Positions 54,683 through 64,000 of a DNA stretch of 64,000 nucleotides are shown here, piece by piece. The DNA is from Bisporella sp. PMI_857 (Eukaryota; Ascomycota; Leotiomycetes; Helotiales; Helotiaceae). The notes under the pieces were generated by a model. The model saw only the letters and a program-made list of their open reading frames with translations, searched no databases and was not told the DNA's origin. The stretch lies in contig JAJSPD010000063.1 in the NCBI GenBank assembly GCA_021307315.1, forward strand, positions 186,001 to 250,000, written 5' to 3'. The position numbers and the translations under genes are program-made. Positions within the stretch are counted from its first letter, which is position 1. Every line of letters begins with the position of its first letter.

Positions 54683-56883
54683 GGAGCGATAGAATTAGGA
54701 AATAGGCGGGCGAAAGGCTCGAGGCGTCTGCTGGCGGCGCATATTTTTAATAGCAGATAGTGCGACTACTTTTATTGATTTAAAGGCACGAAGGATGTTG
54801 CATCAAAGTGGTCGTCATGATATAGGGGAGGAACCACCTCAAAAGCCGATCCCTTCTCAAAACGTGCCTTCACGTAGCCACCTGCTCAAGTTATGTCGCC
54901 ATATTATTGTCTGAAACGAATAAGATCTACAGGGACATTATATGAAATCATAAATATCTTGCCTGAAGAATAAAATTGATGATTATTTCACTAAAATGTT
55001 CAGGTTATAAGACCCGTAATAGCTCACACATCCGGGGTTCCCAGTTCTGCACTCCAAAACCCCCAGGTGACTGGGACCACAAATCATCCCTGACTCGCGA
55101 CGCAAATAGACTGGATCAGATAAGCTTCAAATTTCGAGTTCCTCAAGCCTGGGACCACTCGATTGTGCTAGATGAGACCGTTGGAGTGGTTACAGAAGCC
55201 ATGGCTCGTTGCATAGTGGATGCACAACATTGTGATACATTCCTGTTACCGAGGTCACTTGTTCTAACTCCATGGATATTGCTGAGCGATGTAGTATCAA
55301 GCATAAAATACCATTGACACAGAACTCCAACTGAATTCCAAGCATTGGAGTATCTGCCATCAATGTAATGAAACACCGTCCTATATTAAAGATGAAAGCT
55401 TACTAAGAGATGGCTGCCAGGGTCATAAATAGAATTTCGGGCGTTTCTTCCCCATACCCAAGATCCTGGATATTTAATTTCGGGCTGATTATATGGGGAG
55501 GATTAATGTATCTTGGGTAACGATACGTTAATAGCTAGGTAGGATAGTTGGACAACGGAAGTTCTGGAAGCAGAGTAGCCGAGGGTGGGTGAACGCTGGC
55601 ATCCGCATCATGCAGCGGAAATCAGGTTTGGGTCATGTTGTTAATCAGCCCTTTTGTTCGTTGAGCTTCCATAGAATTCACCGCATCTTCTAGTTCCAAG
55701 GCTACCCCTTTGGTGTCCCATAACCTTTGTTCCTTGAAGTCAAGTTTCTTAGGTGTCTTTGCGCCACTGATAGATGGCAAGTGAAATTATCAGCGCAATT
55801 ACGAGATTCTCTGCATACAAGATTCTCTGCAAGTGCCTTTGGTATCCCTGAGTATGATAGCCCCGACCGCGGCGATAGAGATATTTGTCTACCCCAGTCA
55901 CGGTTACGTTCACAGTCTGTCATAAGTCTGCCAATAGTCTTGCAAAGATTGCCAAGGTTGCACCTGGCCCAACATTGTCCACCCGCGGATGTAGATTTCG
56001 CGTGGGCTGGGAACTTTCTGTGTTAAAGTCGAACAGCTCGAATATGGTCCAATACAAATGTAAAAAGCGTTATTCAGATCAGAGGTGGCGCTCGAGCCCT
56101 TTCACATCTGTACAAGAAGTCGTACAGGCTAAGGTTACACTCACCATTTCTCCGCCGAGTATATATGACGAGTCTTTTTCTGTTGGTGGACTCTAATGCG
56201 TCGATGGATGCGGACAAAGTGAGGACAACGGGATGTGAGAGGAGAAAGCGATGGGCAGACGGAGATGGCTGATGGATAATGGTAGCAATCGGGATGGCGC
56301 AAGGCAGGGCGCCGTTTGTTCGTTCCTTCTTTCGTTCTTTCCTTCCTTCCTCAACCAGAAGCAAGCCATTGCCCAAGCCAAGGACACCTATAGGATGGGA
56401 TAGGAAGGTAGCCTATATGGGTATATTCTATCCCTATTCTATCCTATCCCATTCCATCCTATCCCATCCCATCCTATCCCATCCCATCCTATCCCATCCC
56501 ATCCTTTCCTTTCCTCTAGGATATCTGAGAAGGAGTAGATACTTCAGGTAGCTCCTTCAAAGGCGATCACCACCACCGTCACCATCATCCACCACTGTAA
56601 TAAATTCATGTTCGGTTCATCACCAAGCTGTTGACGACGACGACGATGATGATGATGATATGATGCAGCATTGGCCCGCATCAGATTATCCCCCATCACT
56701 ACTGTTATCCAGCTGGATCGTTTGAAAGATCTGCTGCCTGTTCTGTTTAGACCTTGCTTCCCTTGACCCTTCTCTCACCATATTCTTCTCCATCTCTTCG
56801 CCCATTGAGCGTGGAGAGGAGCTGCTTTGCAGAAAACTCGCAAATTGCTACACCATCCCTTTACTGTGGGATCTACGCGATTC
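54683..56883. other. Intergenic region with microsatellites
   Basis: About 2.2 kb with no recognised gene. ORFs at 54976-55317 and 55727-56196 show no family character. Pyrimidine-rich tracts occur from 56320, then the tandem repeat at 56428-56512 and a GAC/GAT triplet run near 56628-56661. The right end holds the MFS promoter. Confidence 0.5.
56428..56512. repeat. TATCCCATCCCATCC-type tandem repeat
   Basis: Multiple copies of a pyrimidine-rich CCTATCCCATCCCAT-like unit (about 15 bp) are repeated through 85 bp, ending in CCTTTCCTTTCC. It lies about 370-450 bp upstream of the transporter start. Confidence 0.8.
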
Positions 56884-59415
56884 ATGGCCACCTCTGTACC
56901 TGTACTCCTCAAGTTCACACCATCTCGTGTAAGGAATAACAGGCAAGACACGGGCACCATGCGTAGGACAATATCGAACAGTCCTAGACCAATACACCCT
57001 CGTGGCAACAACGCAAATAGGTCTCAGTTGGTGAGCGATGGCAACATGTACCAAAACAGTTCTCCTGTAGAAGATATCGCTGCTTTCGCAGCTGCCAAAA
57101 AGTTACGTGCCGATGCTGAAGCAACGATGGCAGACCGGCTGTTCATACAGGACCCTAATTCTCGTCCAAAATGCTTTCGCAACGTCTTTGAGGAATTCAT
57201 TTTTGTCTTTACTGTCATGATAGCAACGGCCTCTACGACTTTCCTCCAGGGAGCCATCGTCATAAACACGGCGATAATTGGGAAGGACTTGCGCATGACA
57301 GAGGCACAGGTAGCCTGGATAACTGCAGCGATTGGGTAAGGGAACATGCGGCTCCTTTAATATGGGAACTGACATTTGTACAGCCTCGCCAGTGGTTCTT
57401 TCATGCTCTTCTTCGGTAAGACGGCAGATCTTTTTGGGTCTAAAATACAACTTTGTGGTGGCATGGTATTCCTCAGCTTCTTTTCTTTGTTAAGCTTCTA
57501 TTCAAATTCTGCCATTCAGATGAACATTTACTGCGGTTTTCTTGGACTTGGTACTGCCGTTGTTTCTCCCCCTGCCATCGGCGCTCTTTTTGCGACATAT
57601 CCGGAAGGCAAGCGACGTAATGCCGCTACTGGAGCTCTCGGAGCCGGAAATCCAATTGGCTTCATCCTGGGCAGTATTTCGTCAGGATTGGTGACGAAGA
57701 AGTTTGGGTGGAATTTGTCATTTCTCATCGTCTGCATCTTTTTTGCTGTCATGGCATTATTTTCTCTCTGGACAGTTCCCTCAACCCCACGACCTAGGAA
57801 TATGAAAGAAGAGTGGAAGCGGTTTGACTGGGTTGGTACGTTTGTTACCGTTACTGGAATTTCATTTATCTGTGCCGCCTTGACGTAAGTGTTATAGCAT
57901 TTATTTCCGTTGAGTTGAGTTACCTGACACACTCTAGTGATGGACCCGTGAATGGATGGAAATCGGCCAAATTTATTGCGATGTTCATCATTGGCATTAT
58001 ATTTCTTGCCTCTTTCGTCATATGGGAGCGCAACTGTCATTTCCCACTTCTGGCCATGGATGTTTGGAAGAATAAGAACTATACATTATGTGTACTTGGT
58101 AAGTCATTCCCCAAATAGCGAGATATCTGGAGCGATACATTCTGGTAAATCATTCACAATGAACACTCTATCACGCGAGACGTTTGCAAAGATCTAACAA
58201 TTCAACAGTCGTCTTTTTCGGATATATGTCTTTCATCACAAATCAATTCTGGATCTCGTTATACATGCAAGATGTACAGAATATTGAGCCAATAATGATA
58301 GCGGTTCGCCTATTGCCACAAGCCATTGCCGGGATTTTCTGGAGCTATCTCGGCGGAGTCCTTGCTCAACGCATAAATGGGACGATTTTGATGGCTGTTG
58401 GTGGTTTAGCGTATCTGGCTGGAGCTTTACTGCAAATTTTCATTCAGAGGCATACGTCGTACTGGATGTTTCTATTTCCTTCCTTGTGTATCACAGTTCT
58501 TGGAGCAGATATTCAGTTTATCGTTTCAAATGTAAGTGTGCCTCACGCCTTTCCACGCATTATGCCACATCTTTTCTTCAAATAGATTTCCGTCATCGCC
58601 TTTTTATTTTTCCCTTATCACCTCCTTGTTAGAGGATTCTCAGAATTATTATTGATCTATTTTAGCTCTATATTTCGACGCAAATGCCAAGTCAGACAGC
58701 GCTTGGTGCAGGTGTGTTGCAGACCGTAATGCGCCTATCGGTCTCAGTTGGTATGGCCATCACATATGCAGCCTACGGCTCCACCCGGAAATCTCCGCAA
58801 GCGCATAAGGACATTACTTCTGCTTTTGATAGCGCGTACTTTTGTTCGATAGCTTTTGCAGCTGCTGGATTGGTCTTTGTCCCCTTCATGCGAATTGGCA
58901 AACAAGGCGCCAAGCCAAAGAAAGATGATGAAAATGCTGCTGAAGTAGCTGCAGAAAAGCCACACCCGCCCCAAGTTAATGATGAAAATTATCAGGATGA
59001 GGAAGTTCAGGCGCTGGAGGATCATAGCCACAATCCTTCACCACTGAATAGAATTGGAAGCATTTCGAGTTTCTTAACCCAGGGTACTTATGGTAGCGAA
59101 GGCTCATACTTCCCACGATGGAGCTGGGAAGATGATGCAGAATATCGAGACGGACGGCATCAAGATGGGAGGGTCATATACGAAGTCTGCGTAAAATGTA
59201 GTGAGGAGCGTAGAGTACGAATTGAGCATCACCTCGAGCCTATATGCCATTACGAGCTAGAGGCGTCTTCTTCTCGGGGCCGAGACTCGGTCATGGATCG
59301 ACCGAATACACAAGATCGTGATGAGAGGGTAGCATATGTGAGAGAGGTTCTACAAAATCACCATAAAAGCAGGAGGGACCAGCTGGGGGCAGGAATTAGC
59401 TGGAACACCTATTAA
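56884..59415 (+). CDS. MFS transporter (DHA2-like, drug/metabolite efflux)
   Basis: Five exons (to 57335, 57384-57884, 57938-58098, 58209-58531, 58666-59415) give 728 residues from the ATG at 56884, or 703 from the ATG at 56959; I cannot choose between them. The cytosolic N terminus is followed by hydrophobic helices. MFS features include FFGKTADLFGSKIQLCGG (loop 2-3 signature), GALGAGNPIGFILG (motif C-like) and GFLGLGTAVVSPPAIGALFA. A roughly 170-residue polar C-terminal tail follows the last helix. It resembles plasma-membrane H+ antiporters of the aminotriazole/DHA14-like group. Its position on the same side as an acyl-CoA ligase and a PKS suggests export of that cluster's product. Confidence 0.9.
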
Positions 59416-60133
59416 TTTCTAGCCATATTAAGAGTTTCAACGCAGTGCAACGAGAACAAGTTCCGTTTGAAATTCGGATTTATTCGAGGATAGGTGATCG
59501 CGCAGCATAGCGAGGAGTTCTAGAGTTTTTGCTGCGGAATACTTTCTCTGGATGACAACGGATAAAGCGATTATGGATGGAAGATGAAGCGTGGTAAAAG
59601 GATAACAGAGATCGAATAAAAGAGGAGCCAAAACTTATCATGTAGGACGGCGGTGTTTGCTTGAACACATGATATAGCGAGAGCTAGTTTCAATGTCTTT
59701 GAAGGGTATAATTTTGGGGTCTAAAATTATTGCTGCTTTGCTTGCGGCATTTAAATGATTATTTGCGGATGGATGAGCTTTAGCATCCAATTACTTTCTG
59801 TTTACCCGATAATGAAAATATTGCCTAGAGACACCGTAGCCCCCATATTGGCAAGGCACTGCATAGCTACGGCGTAGTCGGCCCCTAAAGTTGTACTGCT
59901 CAGCTCCCACTCACTTTTCCGAGCTACTCAGAATTGACTCAAATCTAGACCCCAAATAGATTAGCTGAATGCCCAGAAGCGAAGTACCTCATGTGCGCCT
60001 TTTCAATTCTTCTGCGCTTCCGAGCTGACACTCGCTGACCACCCTCACGCGGGGTAAGGAGAGCTTATATCGCTCGCTCCCTAACTGTATTGACTTGAGC
60101 TTGACTTCTGGAGGACTATCATAGTATTCCACA
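59416..60133. other. Intergenic region
   Basis: 718 bp between the transporter and the ligase gene, both on the plus strand. No gene recognised; it must contain the ligase promoter. Confidence 0.5.
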
Positions 60134-62171
60134 ATGGTATTACGTTCTTCTATATCTATCCATGTCCCAGAAGTGAATTTGCTGTCATGGGTGTTTGAAG
60201 GGCCCGAGTATGATAAGAACAAAGATGTGAGATGCTCGTTCGTATAACTAGAATAATCAACTGAACGATAACTGTAAATTCAGATATATATCGACGTGCT
60301 TGATGACACGCGTCGACTTACTGCTCGGCAGGCAGAGAGCCTTGTCCGAAAACTGATCAGTGGTTTTAAAGCTCATGGAGTCAAAGATGGAGATAGCATC
60401 CTCATCCATTCCTTCGGTGATGTATGTTACTTAAAGGCTTCGGCCATTTACTGAGAAAGCGACAGGTAATGTATCCGATCATCTACCTAGGGATTGTGGG
60501 AGCGGGTGGGAGGTTTGTAGGCTCGAATCCAGGTAGCACACCGCAAGAATTGGCCCATATGCTTAATCTCACTTCAACGCGATACGTTCTGGTGTCACCT
60601 CCCCTTTTGCCTAGCCTACTCCAAGCTACGACCAACCTCTCAGTCCCGATCCCCATCACCAATATTTTTATCTTTGACACCCCACATAACCCGTCCACCC
60701 CGCCAGGTTTTCAATCATGGAAGGAGCTTCTTGAAAATGGAGAAGGATCGTGGAAAGCCTTCATCAACGTGAAATCATCAAAGGAGACAATAGCTTCGCT
60801 ATTCTCGACAAGTGGCACCACTGGCTTACCAAAGGTAGCAGCTGTGTCCCACTACGCCAGTATTGCTAGGTGTATCGCATCTTATGACCCGAAGCCAAAA
60901 GATTATCCCGTATCTAGACTTATGTGTCTTCCTATGTTCCATGGAGTAGCTGCGACCGCCTCCCATATCGGTAAGTATTCCTTTAACCCCAAAGCGATAT
61001 TTCCTCTGCTACGAGCTTGAATGGGAAATTGTGTAGGAGCTCTTTGTCGAGAGTTTTCTATCAAGAAGTATGCCGCCCAGTTCCTCTGGGCTCTTTATAC
61101 GATCTGCCTAGCTATATTGCTAAATCGTTAGGCAGACCCTCTGCGCTTTGGAATTCCAACTTACATCTTGCCTCGCTTCTCGATATCGCCCTTCTTGTCT
61201 GCGATCAGGAAGTATCAAATCACGGAGACAGGCGTGGTTCCCGCGGTGCTTAGCATACTTAATCAACCAAATAGGGGGGCAGAAGAAGATGTGAAGAGAG
61301 ACTTAAAGACGTTGAAGTTGTTGCGATGTGCAGGTGCACCACTAGATGTAGAAGTGCAAAGAAAGTTTGCTGGGTTACTAGATAGTGAAGCAAGAATAGT
61401 GGCGGCGTGGGGGCTCACCGAGTTTGGGACCGTGACAAGCTCCTTTGGTACAGAGAAGGATGATACCGGGAGCGTAGGACGGTTAACGCCTAATTCCTCA
61501 GCCAAGTAAGCAATTTTAATAGGTAGCATTCAGGTCGGGAGGCTCGAAAGTACTGACACAGCTGTATCGTAGAATACTCGATAAAAATGGTATAGAGATC
61601 GAAACCGATGGAGAGCCAGGCGATGTTTTGGTTAACGGGCCATCAATGATGAATAAATACCTTGGGAATAATGAGGCAACAGAGAGCGCTTTCGCTGATG
61701 GCTGGCTGAGGACGGGCGATATTGCCTATCGCAATGAAGGAAAATGGTATATTGTTGATCGCTCCAAAGTAAGATATAATCCAATATGTGACTCTGAAAT
61801 TTACTCAATGTATGCAGGATATGATTAAGGTTCGAGGCTGGCAGGTTGCACCGGCAGAGATCGAACGATGTCTAATTCAGCACCCCTTGGTATTCGAGGC
61901 GTCAGTAATAGGAGTCAAGTCCACAACGCAGGAGACTGAGCTACCGAGGGCATACGTTGTTCTTAAACAAGCTTCAGATTTGGCGATGGTAACAGAGACT
62001 GAACTGAAAGAACTTGTAGCAGCTAAACTAGCCAACTATAAAACTTTGGACGGTGGGGTTAAGTTTGTAGATTCCCTTCCTAAAACGGCCTCTGGAAAGA
62101 TAATGAAAAGAGTGTTAAGAGAGGAAGCAAGTAAAGATTTATCAAGGAGCATGTCTTTATGCATATCATAG
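60134..62171 (+). CDS. AMP-dependent acyl-CoA ligase (4-coumarate:CoA ligase-like) beside a PKS
   Basis: Six exons (60134-60226, 60284-60421, 60466-60970, 61136-61505, 61573-61768, 61818-62171) give 551 residues. Motifs: FSTSGTTGLPKVAAVSH (phosphate loop), LPMFHGVAATASHI, AAWGLTEFG, GWLRTGD, MIKVRGWQVAP and SGKIMKR with the catalytic Lys. It activates a carboxylic acid to its CoA ester. The third intron is long (165 bp) and was set by frame: it joins ASHI to LRFGIPTYILPRF. The gene is tail-to-tail with the highly reducing PKS (93 bp apart), so it probably activates a starter, or a released polyketide acid for transfer. The start at 60134 fits the usual N terminus of the family. Confidence 0.88.
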
Positions 62172-62263
62172 CTATCTGATAAACGACTTCTATTATTGTT
62201 ATACTTCTGTAGGAAACAAAGCCATGAACAGTAGCAGTTAACATAATGTTGGTCTCTTTCCTG

Positions 62264-64000
62264 TTAAGAGCTTCCTGGTTTCGTGATCTTTTCCCAAATC
62301 AGATCGATCAATTCTCCAAGCAGTAGCCCCTTCTCCAGAATCTTCATAAATGGTATATCTGCCCTAAACTCATTCCATGCAATGGCTCTGATTTCACTAC
62401 TAATCATGCTATCCATGCCGAAATCTGTCAATGGCTTTGGCAAACCATCTTGTAGCTTGGCAGTTGGAACTAACACAAGCTTTGAGAATTGACCAAGAAC
62501 AATATCCCTCATGGCGTCTTTCATGGCAATCTCTCCACCGGATTTCATCGCCGCTGCAAGAATAGAGGCAGAGTCTGATTCCTTGGAAGCATTAACTGAA
62601 TCGGCGTTGGAGTTCGGAGGTCGAATATTCAGACACCTAAAACGTTGGTCTCCCATGAGCGCTGAACCAGAGAGAAAGGATGAGATGTCCATTCGGCTCG
62701 CCTCCAGGCCAGTTACTATATGCGCACCTGCATGTTTATCCCACTTTGACAATAGATGAGGAGAAGCACCGAGGGATCGCGGTTGACATGCAAGCTCCAT
62801 CATCAAAAGATACTCGGCTTCGCTGATCATATAGAGACCGTTCTGGAGCATGGACTCTTCCATCTCAGGATTGTCATTAATATGCCCGATCCCTTGAACT
62901 AAGCCTAAAGCCAAGGATGTAGCTTGTAATCCAAGGCTCCAACGATGTCTTGCCATCGAGTCCATGAACGCATTTCCCGCCGCATAGTGACTCTGTGTTG
63001 CTGAGCCTTTTAGCCCGAGGGTTGAACTGGTCATGACGAAGAAGTCCAGGGGCTCATGAATCAGAGCTTCATGCAAGTTAATTGTGCCTTGTACCTTTGG
63101 GTTTAGCACAGCGTTGAAACTTTCCGTTGTCATATCTTCAAAGAGGTCCGCCTGTCAGGTGTTAATATACTAGGAAGGAGTCTGAAAGCTGGGGAAACAA
63201 TACCCCAAAAACAGCGGCGGCTTGAATAACCCCTCTGATAGGCAGTTTCGCAGACTCGATTGCCTTGTCGACATCTTTCCGTAAGGAAACATCACCGGCA
63301 ATTACCTGAGATGATATAATAGTTTGATGCTCGTCGGCATAGCACCTGAGTTCTTCGAGAAACGCGAGCGTCTCTGGCTTTTCTGCTCCGGATCTGGATA
63401 AGAAGATAAAATGCCGGGCCCCCCTACTAGCCATCCACCGTCTATCATGCAATTTAGGTTAGCAAAAGGACCCTGGTGCTTGAGAGGATTTAAACTCACA
63501 CTAGGCTGCGGCCTAGCCCACCAAGGCAGCCTATCATGAGGAAAGTTGCACATGAATCAAACACTGAATGCGTTGGGACAACATGAATAGGAACTTTTGA
63601 CACAGGCTCGTATCTGATGATAGCTTTCCCAAGGCTATCAGGGCTCAAAGCGCTTGAAATTGCTTTCCCAAACTCTGAGATATCGAAAATGATTGGAGCA
63701 TGAAGGTGGTAATAGCCGATATCACGGTAAATGTCGAACGCCTCTTTCACTAATCTGGAGGGGGGAATGTTAGATTTTTTCATACATGTCGGGAGCGCAA
63801 CTGACTTCTTCATAGACATTTCTTCTCCAAATATGTCTAGTATATCCAATAAAGTGAGGCTAGCACTTCGAGTAAAAACCGAGTTCGCGGTTGTGCTTAA
63901 GTCGGGAAAGTTTGACCTAGTTCCTAAAAACACACACTTCCCGTTTTTCTTGACGTGATTCCACAAACCGTGACAACTTGTGGTAGATGATGTTATTATA
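62264..64000 (-). CDS. Highly reducing polyketide synthase, C-terminal ER-KR-ACP part (truncated by window)
   Basis: The gene enters from the right edge; the frame is open at 64000. Seen exons are 63966 and beyond to 63500 (possibly with one more intron near 63765-63820), 63441-63204 and 63151-62264. The order is the end of an enoyl reductase (HVKKNGKCVFLGTRSN, then LVKEAFDIYRDIGYYH), a ketoreductase (IGCLGGLGRSLV NADPH loop, HFIFLSRSG, GDVSLRKDVDKA, SHYAAGNAFMD) and an acyl carrier domain with the attachment Ser in DFGMDSM. It ends after the ACP without a thioesterase or C domain, as usual for fungal HR-PKS, so release must be in trans. The neighbouring ligase and transporter are probable partners. 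Confidence 0.92.

Noticed and set aside
60520..60535. tRNA T-arm-like GGCTCGAATCC
   Set aside because: Lies inside the ligase coding sequence, with no matching acceptor stem or anticodon arm around it. No tRNA was found anywhere in the window.

Overview
The window is nuclear DNA of a filamentous ascomycete (Pezizomycotina). The genes carry short 48-110 bp introns with GT...AG ends and CTAAC/CTGAC-type branch sites. Fungal-specific families are present (HET, Zn2Cys6, GH76, DUG1-type M20 peptidase, NRPS, HR-PKS), and AT-rich intergenic stretches hold MITEs and decayed genes with C-to-T type damage. A leotiomycete-like genome is my weak guess; no phylogenetic marker was tested. All gene models were built by hand from splice signals and family recognition.

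1-17.9 kb is a nonribosomal peptide gene cluster. It holds an NRPS cut by the left edge (C-A-T), an acyl-adenylating ligase, a 2-oxoglutarate/Fe(II) oxygenase, an FSH-type serine hydrolase, a stand-alone proteasome beta-6 (Pre7-type) subunit gene, and a second NRPS (C-A-T-R) that ends in an NAD(P)H reductase release domain. An acyl-activating enzyme, split NRPSs with reductive release and an embedded proteasome subunit match the logic of the Aspergillus nidulans inp (fellutamide B) cluster, in which the proteasome subunit gene gives self-resistance. I infer a lipopeptide-aldehyde (or alcohol) proteasome inhibitor. The beta-6 copy carries substitutions in the loop that in other eukaryotes helps form the beta-5 S3 pocket.

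18-21 kb is decayed sequence with a protein-kinase pseudogene. 21-31 kb is a housekeeping block: an AMPK-type glycogen-binding-domain protein, the PKA regulatory subunit, the splicing factor SPF27/BCAS2, and Cys-Gly dipeptidase DUG1, which has a GC-AG intron.

31-46 kb looks like a non-self-recognition or NLR-like accessory island. It has a protein joining a fungal N-terminal (STAND-type) domain to a DnaJ C-terminal domain, a patatin-like protein lacking the catalytic serine, a Cys-rich membrane protein and an ankyrin protein that each carry one in-frame TGA, and a HET-domain protein with a MITE in its promoter.

46-55 kb carries a secreted GH76 enzyme, a secreted beta-propeller protein, a Zn2Cys6 regulator, and a sphingolipid C9-methyltransferase with a nonsense codon exactly at an intron border. 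56.8-64 kb is the edge of a second metabolite cluster: an MFS transporter, an acyl-CoA ligase, and the ER-KR-ACP end of a highly reducing PKS that runs off the right edge.
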